In this document: positions 46,857 to 58,830 of the stretch, in pieces
How the letters are laid out: the number at the start of each line of letters is the position of its first letter
Position numbering within the stretch: the stretch's first letter is position 1
From: Mercurialis annua
Taxonomy: Eukaryota; Streptophyta; Magnoliopsida; Malpighiales; Euphorbiaceae
DNA: 64,000 nucleotides
NCBI RefSeq assembly: GCF_937616625.2
Contig: NC_065571.1
Span: 25,618,201-25,682,200, forward strand
Direction of reading: 5' to 3'
Notes under the pieces: generated by a model
Database searches by the model: none
The model's input: only the letters and a program-made list of their open reading frames with translations
What the model was told of the DNA's origin: nothing
Position numbers and translations under genes: made by a program

Positions 46857-49240
46857 GATTGTGAATATTAAGCCTAAATTACTAAAAAGGTGAATAAATT
46901 GCTAAAAAGGTGAAACGCTTGGTTTTGTTTCGTAACATTTGTAAAGGTTAGGCTTAAATCGCTAAAAATGTGAAACGTTTGGATTTATTTAATAACGTTT
47001 TAAACGTTTGTATTTGCTTCGTAACATTTGTAAACGTTTGGCTTAAATCACTAAAAAGGGGAAACATTTAGATTTGTTTTGTAACATTTGTAAACGTTTG
47101 GCTTAAATTGCTAAAAAGGCGAAATGTTTGGATTTGTTTCGTAACGTTTGGAAACGTTTGGCTAAAGTAGCTAAAAAGGTGAAACGTTTTGATTTGTTTC
47201 GTAACGTTTGTAAATGTTTGGCTTATATCGCTAAAAAGGGGAAACGTTTGGATTTGTTTCGCAACGTTTGAAACCGTTTGGCTTTAATTGCTAAAAAGGT
47301 GAAACGCTTGGATTTGTTTCGCAACGTTTGTAAACGTTTAGCTTAAATTGCTAAAAAGGTGAAACGCCTGGATTTGTTTCGTAAGGTTTGTAAACGTTTG
47401 GCATAAATTGCTAAAAAGGTGAAACATTTGGATTTGTTTCAAATTGCTAAAAAGGTGAAACATTTGAATTTGTTTCTTAACATTTGTAAATATTTGGCTT
47501 AAATCGCTAAAAAGGTGACACGTTTGGATTTGTTTCGTAACGTTTGTAAACGTTTGGCTTAAATCGGTAAAAAGGTGAAACATTTGGATTTGTTCCTTAA
47601 CGTTTGTAAACATTAGGCCTAAATTTCTAAAAAGGGGAAATGCTTGGATTTGTTTCGTAACGTTTATAAACTTTTGGCATAAATTGTTCAAAAGGTGAAA
47701 TGTTTGGATTTGTTTCGTAACGTTTTAAATGTTTGGCTTCAATCGCTAAAATGGAGAAGCATTTGGATTTGTTTCGTAAAGTTTGTAAACGTTTGGCTTA
47801 AATTAATAAAAAGTTTGTAAATGTTTGGCTTATATTGCTAAAAAGGTGAAACGCTTGGATTTGCATTGTAATGTTTGTAAACGTTTGGTTTAAATTGCTA
47901 AAGAGATGAAACGCTTGGATTTGTTTCGTAATGTTTGTAAACGTTTGACTTAAATTGCTAAAAAGGTAAAAATCTTGGATTTGTTTCGTAACATTTTTAA
48001 ACGTTTGGCTTAAATTACTAAAAAGGTGAAACGCTTGAATTTGTTTCGGAACGTTTGTAAATGTTTGGCTTAAATTGCTAAAAAGGCAAAATGCTTGGAT
48101 TTATTTCGCAACGTTTGTAAACATTTTGCTTAAATTGCTAAAGAGGCGAAACACTTGGTTTTGTTTCGTAACGTTTGTAAGGGTTTGGCTTAAATCGCTA
48201 AAAATGCAAAACGTTTGGATTTGTTTTGTAAAGTTTTAAACGTTTGGTTATGTTTCGTAACGTTTGTAAACGTTTGGCTTAAATCGTTAAAAGGTGAAAC
48301 GTTTGGATTTGTTTCGTAACGTTTGTAAACGTTTGGCTTAAATTGCTAAAATGGCGAAACGTTTTGATTTGTTTCGTAAAGTTTGTAAACGTTCGGCTTA
48401 AATCGCTAAAAAGGTGAAACATTTGGATTTGTTTCGTAACATTTGTAAACGTTTGGCTTCAAAAGCTAAAAAGGTGAAACGTTTGGATTTGTTTTGCAAT
48501 GTTTGTAAATATTTGGCTTAAATCACTAAAAAAGGGGAGACGTTTGGATTTGTTTCGTAACGTTTGTAAACGTATGGCTTAAATCGCTAATACATTTAAA
48601 TGTTTGGATTTGTTTTCTAACGTTTGTAAACGTTTGGCTTAAATTGCTAAAAAGGTGAAACGCTTGGATTTGTTTCGTAACGTTTGTAAACGTTTGGCCT
48701 AAATTGCTAAAAAGGTGAAATGCTTGGATTTTTTTCGTAACGTTTGTAAATGTTTGGCTTAAATTGCAAAAAACGTGAAACATTTTGATATGTTTCATAA
48801 CCTTTGTAAACGTTTGGCTTAAATCGCTAAAAAGGTGAAACGTTTGGATTTGTTTCATAACGCTTGTAAACGTTTGGCTTAAATTGCAAAAAACGTGAAA
48901 CATTTTGATATGTTTCGTAACGTTTTAATTTGTTTCGTAACGTTTGTAAACGTCTGGCATAAATTGCTCAAAAGGTGACATGTTTGGATTGGTTTCATAA
49001 CGTTTTAAACGTTTGGCTTAAATCGCTAAAATGGGGAAGCATTAAGATTTGTTTCGTATCGTTTGTAAACTTTTGGCTTAAATTGCTAAAAAGTTGAAAT
49101 GTTTGGTTATGTTTCGTAACGTTTTTAAACGTTCGGCTTAAATTGCTAAAAATGGGAAACGTTTCGATTTGTTTCGTAACGTTTGTAAACGTTTGGCTTA
49201 AATTGCTAGAAAGGCGAAACGTTTGGATTTGTTTTGAAAC
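46857..49240 (+). repeat. Higher-order repeat unit A, copy 3
   Basis: Marker to marker 2,384 bp. It differs from copy 2 by an extra A near 48533 and a few substitutions. Confidence 0.93.
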
Positions 49241-52200
49241 GATTGTGAATATTAAGCCTAAATTACTAAAAAGGTGAATAAATTGCTAAAAAGGTGAAAC
49301 GCTTGGTTTTGTTTCGTAACATTTGTAAAGGTTAGGCTTATATCGCTAAAAATGTGAAACGTTTGGATTTATTTAATAACGTTTTAAACGTTTGTATTTG
49401 CTTCGTAACATTTGTAAACGCTTGGCTTAAATCACTAAAAAGGGGAAACATTTAGATTTGTTTTGTAACATTTGTAAACGTTTGGCTTAAATTGCTGAAA
49501 AGGCGAAATGTTTGGATTTGTTTCGTAACGTTTGGAAACGTTTGGCTAAAGTAGCTAAAAAGGTGAAACGTTTTGATTTGTTTCGTAACGTTTGTAAATG
49601 TTTGGCTTATATCGCTAAAAAGGGGAAACGTTTGGATTTGTTTCGCAACGTTTGAAACCGTTTGGCTTTAATTGCTAAAAAGGTGAAACGCTTGGATTTG
49701 TTTCGCAACGTTTGTAAACGTTTAGTTTAAATTGCTAAAAAGGTGAAACGCCTGGATTTGTTTCGTAAGGTTTGTAAACGTTTGGCATAAATTGCTAAAA
49801 AGGTGAAACATTTGGATTTGTTTCAAATTGCTAAAAAGGAGAAACATTTGAATTTGTTTCTTAACATTTGTAAATATTTGGCTTAAATCGCTAAAAAGGT
49901 GACACGTTTGGATTTGTTTCGTAACGTTTGTAAACGTTTGGCTTAAATCGGTAAAAAGGTGAAACATTTGGATTTGTTCCTTAACGTTTGTAAACATTTG
50001 GCCTAAATTTCTAAAAATGGGAAATGCTTGGATTTGTTTCGTAACGTTTATAAACTTTTGGCATAAATTGTTCAAATGGTGAAATGTTTGGATTTGTTTC
50101 GTAACATTTTAAATGTTTGGCTTCAATCGCTAAAATGGAGAAGCATTTGGATTTGTTTCGTAAAGTTTGTAAACGTTTGGCTTAAATTAATAAAAAGTTT
50201 GTAAACGTTTGGCTTATATTGCTAAAAAGGTGAAACGCTTGGATTTGCATTGTAATGTTTGTAAACGTTTTTCTTAAATTGCTAAAATGGTGAAACGCTT
50301 GGTTTTGATTTGTAAAGTTTGTAAACGTTTGGCTGAAATCGCTAAAAATGTGAAACGTTTAAATTTTTTTCGTAACGTTTTAACGTTTGGTTTTGTTTCG
50401 TAAAGTTTGTAAACGTTTGGCTTTAATCGCAAAAAGGTGAAACGTTTGGATTTGTTTCGTAACGTTTGTAAATGTTTCGCCTAAATCGCTAAAAAGTTGA
50501 AACGTTTGGATTTGTTACATAACGTCTATAAACGTTTGGCTTAAATCGCTAAAAAGGTGAAAAGTTTGGTTTTCTTTCATAACGGTTGTAAATGATTTGC
50601 TTAAATCGCAAAAAAGGTGAAACGTTTGGATTTATGTCGTAACGTTTGTTTTAAATCGCTAAATAGGTGAAAGGTTTGGATTTGTTTCATAACGTTTTTC
50701 AACGATTGGTTTTGTTTCGTAATGTTTGTAAACGTTTGGCTTAAATAGCTAAAAATGGGAAACGTTTGGATTTATTTCGTAACATTTTAAACGTTTAGTT
50801 TTGTTTCGTACCGTTTGTAAACGTTTGGCTTAAATCGCTAAAAAGGTGAATTGTTTGGATTTATTTCGTAACGTTTGTAAATGTACGGCTTAAATTGCTA
50901 AAAAGATGAAACGTTTGGATTTGTTTCGTAAGATTTCTAAACGTTTGGCTTTAATCGCTAAAAAGGTGAAACGTTTGGATTTGTTTCATAATTTTTGTAA
51001 ACATTTGGCTTATATCGCTAAAAAGGTAAAACGTTTGGATTTGTTCCGTAACGTTTTAAATGTTTGGCTTAAATCGGAAAAATGGGGAAACATTGTGATT
51101 TGTTTTGTAATGTTTGTAAATGTTTGACTTAAATCGCTAAAAAGGGGAAACGTTTGGATTTGTTTCGTAATGTTTGCAAAAGTTTGGCTTATATTGCTAA
51201 AAAGGTGAAACGCTTGGATTTGTTCCGTAACGATTTTAAACATTTGGCTTAAATCGCTAAAAAAGATAAACGTTTGGATTTGTTTCGGAATGTTCGTAAA
51301 CGTTTGGCTTCAATCGTAAAAAAGGGGGAACGTTTGGATTTATTTTGTAACTTTTGTAAACGTTTGACTTAAATTGCTAAAATGGAAAATCGTTCGGATT
51401 TGTATTGTAACGTTTGTAAACGTTTGGCTTAAATAGCTAAAAAGTTGAAACGTTTGGATTTATTTCGTAACTTTTGTAAACGTTTGGCTTAAATCACTAA
51501 AATTGGGAAACGTTTGAATTTGTTTCGTAACGTTTGTAAACATTTGGATTTGTTTCATAACGTTTGTAAACGTTTGGTTTTGTTTCGTAACGTTTATAAA
51601 CGTTATGCTTAAATTGCTAAAATAGGAAAACATTTGGATTTGTTTATTCACATTTCTTAACGTTTGGCTTCAATCGCTAAAAAGGGGAACTGTTTGGATT
51701 TGTTTCGTTACGTTTGTAAACGTTTGGCTTAAATTGCTAAAAATGTGAAAAGTTTGTTTTGTTCTGTAATGTTTGTAAACGTTTTGGATATGTTTTGTAA
51801 CATTTAAAAACGTTTGGCTTAAATTACTAAAAAGGTGAAACGCTTGGATTGTTTCAGAACGTTTTTAAACGTTTGGCTTAAATTTCTAAAAAGCTGAAAC
51901 ACTTGGATTTGTTTCGTAATGTTTGTAAACGTTTGGCTTAAAATGGGTAAAAACGTGAAACACTTTGGATTTTTTTCGTAATGTTTTAAACGTTTGATTT
52001 TGTTTCGTAACGTTTGGTTTAAATCACTAAAAAGGGGAAACGTTTGGATTTGTTTTGTAACGTTTGTAAATGTTTGACTTAAATTGCTAAAAAGGCGAAA
52101 CGTTCGGATTTGTTTCGTAACGTTTGTTATCGTTTGAATTAAATCGCTAAAAAGGCGAAACGTTTGGATTTGTTTCGTAACGTTTGTAAACATTTGGCTT

Positions 52201-53382
52201 AAATCGGGAAAAAGATTCAACGTTAGGATTTTTTTTGTAACGTATATAAATGTTTGGTTTAAATCACTAAAAAGGCTTAACGTTTGGATTTGTTTCGTAA
52301 CATTTGTAAATGTTTGGCTTAAATCGCTAAAAAGGTGAAACCTTTGGATTTTTTTCGTACTGTTTGTTAACGTTTGGCTTAAATTTCTAAAAAAGGTTTT
52401 GCAACGTTTTAAACGTTTGGATTAGTTTCATAACGTTTGTAAATGTTTTGCTTAAATCAATAAAAAGTTGAAACTTTTGGATTTGTTTTGTAACGTTTGT
52501 AAATGTTTGGCTTAAATCGCTAAAAAGGTGAAAAGTTTGGCTTAAATCGCTAAAAAGGTAAACATTTGGATTTGTTTCGTAACGTTGGTTATCGTTTGAA
52601 TTAAATCACTAAAAAGGGGAAACGTTTGGATTTGTTTTGTAACGTTTGTAAATGTTTGACTTAAATTGCTAAAAAGGCGAAACGTTTGGATTTGTTTCGT
52701 AACGTTTGTTATCGTTTGAATTAAATCGCTAAAAAGGCGAAACGTTTGGATTTGTTTCGTAACGTTTGTAAACATTTGGCTTAAATCGGGAAAAAGATTC
52801 AACGTTAGGATTTTTTTTGTAACGTATATAAATGTTTGGTTTAAATCACTAAAAAGGCTTAACGTTTGGATTTGTTTCGTAACATTTGTAAATGTTTGGC
52901 TTAAATCGCTAAAAAGGTGAAACCTTTGGATTTTTTTCGTACTGTTTGTTAACGTTTGGCTTAAATCGCTAAAAAGGTGAAACGTTTGGATTTGTTTCAT
53001 AACGTTTGTAAACGTTTGGCTTAAATTGCAAAAAACGTGAAACATTTTGATATGTTTCGTAACGTTTTAATTTGTTTCGTAACGTTTGTAAACGTTTGGC
53101 ATAAATTGCTCAAAAGGTGACATGTTTGGATTGGTTTCATAACGTTTTAAACGTTTGGCTTAAATCGCTAAAATGGGGAAGCATTAAGATTTGTTTCGTA
53201 TCGTTTGTAAACGTTTGGCTTAAATTGCTAAAAAGTTGAAATGTTTGGTTATGTTTCGTAACGTTTTTAAACGTTCGGCTTAAATTGCTAAAAATGGGAA
53301 ACGTTTCGATTTGTTTCGTAACGTTTGTAAACGTTTGGCTTAAATTGCTAGAAAGGCGAAACGTTTGGATTTGTTTTGAAAC
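49241..53382 (+). repeat. Higher-order repeat unit B, copy 1 (4.14 kb)
   Basis: Starts with about 1.03 kb of unit A and leaves it near 50270, where A reads gtttggtttaaattgc and B reads gtttttcttaaattgc. It carries about 2.76 kb of other monomers and rejoins A near 53028 (gcaaaaaacgtgaaac). In effect about 1.0 kb of A has been replaced. It contains an internal duplication of about 582 bp (52021 and 52603). Confidence 0.9.
52021..52985 (+). repeat. 582-bp internal duplication in unit B copy 1
   Basis: The series aaatcactaaaaagggg, tgtttgacttaaattgc, gttatcgtttgaatt, cgggaaaaagattc appears from 52021 and again from 52603. Confidence 0.87.
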
Positions 53383-56300
53383 GATTGTGAATATTAAGCC
53401 TAAATTACTAAAAAGGTGAATAAATTGCTAAAAAGTTGAAACGCTTGGTTTTGTTTCGTAACATTTGTAAAGGTTAGGCTTAAATCGCTAAAAATGTGAA
53501 ACGTTTGAATTTATTTAATAACGTTTTAAACGTTTGTATTTGCTTCGTAACATTTGTAAACGTTTGGCTTAAATCACTAAAAAGGGGAAACATTTAGATT
53601 TGTTTTGTAACATTTGTAAACGTTTGGCTTAAATTGCTAAAAAGGCGAAATGTTTGGATTTGTTTCGTAACGTTTGGAAACGTTTGGCTAAAGTAGCTAA
53701 AAAGGTGAAACGTTTTGATTTGTTTCGTAACGTTTGTAAATGTTTGGCTTATATCGCTAAAAAGGGGAAACGTTTGGATTTGTTTCGCAACGTTTGAAAC
53801 CGTTTGGCTTTAATTGCTAAAAAGGTGAAACGCTTGGATTTGTTTCGCAACGTTTGTAAACGTTTAGCTTAAATTGCTAAAAAGGTGAAACGCCTGGATT
53901 TGTTTCGTAAGGTTTGTAAACGTTTGGCATAAATTGCTAAAAAGGTGAAACATTTGGATTTGTTTCAAATTGCTAAAAAGGTGAAACATTTGAATTTGTT
54001 TCTTAACATTTGTAAATGTTTGGCTTAAATCGCTAAAAAGGTGACACGTTTGGATTTGTTTCATAACGTTTGTAAACGTTTGGCTTAAATCGCTAAAAAG
54101 GTGAAACATTTGGATTTGTTCCTTAACGTTTGTAAACATTTGGCCTAAATTTCTAAAAAGGGGAAATGCTTGGATTTGTTTCGTAACGTTTATAAACTTT
54201 TGGCATAAATTGTTCAAATGGTGAAATGTTTGGATTTGTTTCGTAACATTTTAATGTTTGGCTTCAATCGCTAAAATGGAGAAGCATTTGGATTTGTTTC
54301 GTAAAGTTTGTAAACGTTTGGCTTAAATTAATAAAACGTTTGTAAACGTTTGGCTTATATTGCTAAAAAGGTGAAACGCTTGGATTTGCATTGTAATGTT
54401 TTTAAACGTTTTTCTTAAATTGCTAAAATGGTGAAACGCTTGGTTTTGATTTGTAAACGTTTGTAAACGTTTGGCTGAAATCGCTAAAAATGTGAAACGT
54501 TTAAATTTTTTTCGTAACGTTTTAAACGTTTGGTTTTGTTTCGTAAAGTTTGTAAACGTTTGGCTTTAACCGCAAAAAGGTGAAACGTTTGGATTTGTTT
54601 CGTAACGTTTGTAAATGTTTCGCCTAAATCGCTAAAAAGTTGAAACGTTTGGATTTGTTACATAACGTCTATAAACGTTTGGCTTAAATCGCTAAAAAGG
54701 TGAAAAGTTTGGTTTTCTTTCATAACGGTTGTAAATGATTTGCTTAAATCGCAAAAAAGGTGAAATGTTTGGATTTATGTCGTAACGTTTGTTTTAAATC
54801 GCTAAATAGGTGAAAGGTTTGGATTTGTTTCATAACGTTTTTCAACGATTGGGTTTGTTTCGTAATGTTTGTAAACGTTTGGCTTAAATAGCTAAAAATG
54901 GGAAACGTTTGGATTTATTTCGTAACATTTTAAACGTTTAGTTTTGTTTCGTACCGTTTGTAAACGTTTGGCTTAAATCGCTAAAAAGGTAAATTGTTTG
55001 GATTTATTTCGTAACGTTTGTAAACGTACGGCTTAAATTGCTAAAAAGGTGAAACGTTTGGATTTGTTTCGTAAGATTTCTAAACGTTTGGCTTTAATCG
55101 CAAAAAAGGGGAAACGTTTGGATTTAATTCATAATTTTTGTAAACATTTGGCTTATATCGCTAAAAAGGTAAAACGTTTGGATTTGTTCCGTAACGTTTT
55201 AAATGTTTGGCTTAAATCGGAAAAATGGGGAAACATTGTGATTTGTTTTGTAATGATTGTAAATGTTTGACTTAAATCGCTAAAAAGGTGAAACGTTTGG
55301 ATTTGTTTCGTAATGTTTGCAAAAGTTTGGCTTATATTGCTAAAAAGGTGAAACGCTTGGATTTGTTCCGTAACGATTTTAATCATTTGGCTTAAATCGC
55401 TAAAAAAGAGAAACGTTTGGATTTGTTTCGGAATGTTCGTAAACGTTTGGCTTCAATCGTAAAAAAGGGGGAACGTTTGGATTTATTTTGTAACTTTTGT
55501 AAACGTTTGACTTAAATTGCTAAAATGGAAAATCGTTCGGATTTGTATTGTAACGTTTGTAAACGTTTGGCTTAAATAGCTAAAAAGTTGAAACGTTTGG
55601 ATTTATTTCGGAACTTTTGTAAACGTTTGGCTTAAATCACTAAAATTGGGAAACGTTTGAATTTGTTTCATAACGTTTGTAAACATTTGGATTTGTTCAT
55701 AACGTTTGTAAACGTTTGGTTTTGTTTCGTAACGTTTATTAACGTTATGCTTAAATCGCTAAAATAGGAAAACATTTGGATTTGTTTATTCACATTTCTT
55801 AACGTTTGGCTTCAATCGCTAAAAAGGGGAACTGTTTGGATTTGTTTCGTTACGTTTGTAAACGTTTGGCTTAAATTGCTAAAAATGTGAAAAGTTTGTT
55901 TTGTTCTGTAATGTTTGTAAACGTTTTGGATATGTTTTGTAACGTTTAAAAACGTTTGGCTTAAATTACTAAAAAGGTGAAACGCTTGGATTGTTTCAGA
56001 ACATTTTTAAACGTTTGGCTTAAATTTCTAAAAAGCTGAAACACTTGGATTTGTTTCGTAATGTTTGTAAATGTTTGGCTTAAAATGGGTAAAAACGTGA
56101 AACACTTTGGATTTTTTTCGTAATGTTTTAAACGTTTGATTTTGTTTCGTAACGTTTTGTTTAAATCACTAAAAAGGGGAAACGTTTGGATTTGTTTTGT
56201 AACGTTTGTAAATGTTTGACTTAAATTGCTAAAAAGGCGAAACGTTTGGATTTGTTTCGTAACGTTTGTTATCGTTTGAATTAAATCGCTAAAAAGGCGA

Positions 56301-57405
56301 AACGTTTGGATTTGTTTCGTAACGTTTGTAAACATTTGGCTTAAATCGGGAAAAAGATTCAACGTTAGGATTTTTTTTGTAACGTATATAAATGTTTGGT
56401 TTAAATCACTAAAAAGGCTTAACGTTTGGATTTGTTTCGTAACATTTGTAAATGTTTGGCTAAAATCGCTAAAAAGGTGAAACCTTTGGATTTTTTTCGT
56501 ACTGTTTGTTAACGTTTGGCTTAAATTTCTAAAAAAGGTTTTGCAACGTTTTAAACGTTTGGATTAGTTTCATAACGTTTGTAAATGTTTTGCTTAAATC
56601 AATGAAAAGTTGAAACTTTTGGATTTGTTTTGTAACGTTTGTAAATGTTTGGCTTAAATCGCTAAAAAGGTGAAAAGTTTGGCTTAAATCGCTAAAAAGG
56701 TAAACATTTGGATTTGTTTCGTAACGTTTGTTATCGTTTGAATTAAATCACTAAAAAGGGGAAACGTTTGGATTTGTTTCGTAACATTTGTAAACATTTG
56801 GCTTAAATCGGGAAAAACATTCAACGTTAGGATTTTTTTTGTAACGTATATAAATGTTTGGTTTAAATCACTAAAAAGGCTTAACGTTTGGATTTGTTTC
56901 GTAACATTTGTAAATGTTTGGCTTAAATCGCTAAAAAGGTGAAACCTTTGGATTTTTTTCGTACTGTTTGTTAACGTTTGGCTTAAATTTCTAAAAAATC
57001 CAAAACGTTTGGATTTGTTTCATAACGCTTGTAAACGTTTGGCTTAAATTGCAAAAAACGTGAAACATTTTGATATGTTTCGTAACGTTTTAATTTATTT
57101 CGTAACGTTTGTAAACGTTTGGCATAAATTGCTCAAAAGGTGACATGTTTGGATTGGTTTCATAACGTTTTAAACGTTTGGCTTAAATCGCTAAAATGGG
57201 GAAGCATTAAGATTTGTTTCGTATCGTTTGTAAACGTTTGGCTTAAATTGCTAAAAAGTTGAAATGTTTGGTTATGTTTCGTAACGTTTTTAAACGTTCG
57301 GCTTAAATTGCTAAAAATGGGAAACGTTTCGATTTATTTCGTAACGTTTGTAAACGTTTGGCTTAAATTGCTAGAAAGGCGAAACGTTTGGATTTGTTTT
57401 GAAAC
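53383..57405 (+). repeat. Higher-order repeat unit B, copy 2 (two monomers shorter)
   Basis: Marker to marker 4,023 bp, 119 bp shorter than copy 1. The difference is at about 56760-56800. In the second internal duplicate the monomers with tgtttgacttaaattgc and gttatcgtttgaatt are absent and the flanking units are joined in phase. Confidence 0.9.
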
Positions 57406-58830
57406 GATTGTGAATATTAAGCCTAAATTACTAAAAAGGTGAATAAATTGCTAAAAAGGTGAAACGCTTGGTTTTGTTTCGTAACATTTGTAAAGGTTAG
57501 GCTTAAATCGCTAAAAATGTGAAATGTTTGGATTTATTTAATAACGTTTTAAACGTTTGTATTTGCTTCGTAACATTTGTAAACGTTTGGCTTAAATCAC
57601 TAAAAAGGGGAAACATTTAGATTTGTTTTGTAACATTTGTAAACGTTTGGCTTAAATTGCTAAAAAGGCGAAATGTTTGGATTTGTTTCGTAACGTTTGG
57701 AAACGTTTGGCTAAAGTAGCTAAAAAGGTGAAACGTTTTGATTTGTTTCGTAACGTTTGTAAATGTTTGGCTTATATCGCTAAAAAGGGGAAACGTTTGG
57801 ATTTGTTTCGCAACGTTCGAAACCGTTTGGCTTTAATTGCTAAAAAGGTGAAACGCTTGGATTTGTTTCGCAACATTTGTAAACGTTTAGCTTAAATTGC
57901 TAAAAAGGTGAAACGCCTGGATTTGTTTCGTAAGGTTTGTAAACGTTTGGCATAAATTGCTAAAAAGGTGAAACATTTGGATTTGTTTCAAATTGCTAAA
58001 AAGGTGAAACATTTGAATTTGTTTCTTAACATTTGTAAATGTTTGGCTTAAATCGCTAAAAAGGTGACACGTTTGGATTTGTTTCGTAACGTTTGTAAAC
58101 GTTTGGCTTAAATCGCTAAAAAGGTGAAACATTTGGATTTGTTCCTTAACGTTTGTAAACATTTGGCCTAAATTTCTAAAAAGGGGAAATGCTTGGATTT
58201 GTTTCGTAACGTTTATAAACTTTTGGCATAAATTGTTCAAATGGTGAAATGTTTGGATTTGTTTCGTAACATTTTAATGTTTGGCTTCAATCGCTAAAAT
58301 GGAGAAGCGTTTGGATTTGTTTCGTAAAGTTTGTAAACGTTTGGCTTAAATTAATAAAAGTTTGTAAACGTTTGGCTTATATTGCTAAAAAGGTGAAACG
58401 CTTGGATTTGCATTGTAATGTTTGTAAACGTTTTTCTTAAATTGCTAAAATGGTGAAACGCTTGGTTTTGATTTGTAAAGTTTGTAAACGTTTGGCTGAA
58501 ATCGCTAAAAATGTGAAACGTTTAAATTTTTTTCGTAACGTTTTAAACGTTTGGTTTTGTTTCGTAAAGTTTGTAAACGTTTGGCTTTAATCGCAAAAAG
58601 GTGAAACGTTTGGATTTGTTTCGTAACGTTTGTAAATGTTTCGCCTAAATCGCTAAAAAGTTGAAACGTTTGGATTTGTTACATAACGTCTATAAACGTT
58701 TGGCTTAAATCTCTAAAAAGGTGAAAAGTTTGGTTTTCTTTCATAACGGTTGTAAATGATTTGCTTAAATCGCAAAAAAGGTGAAACGTTTGGATTTATG
58801 TCGTAACGTTTGTTTTAAATCACTAAATAG
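57406..58830 (+). repeat. Higher-order repeat unit B, copy 3, recent part
   Basis: Follows the A/B pattern closely through the shared part and the first 400 bases of the B-specific part, up to about 58830. Confidence 0.85.
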
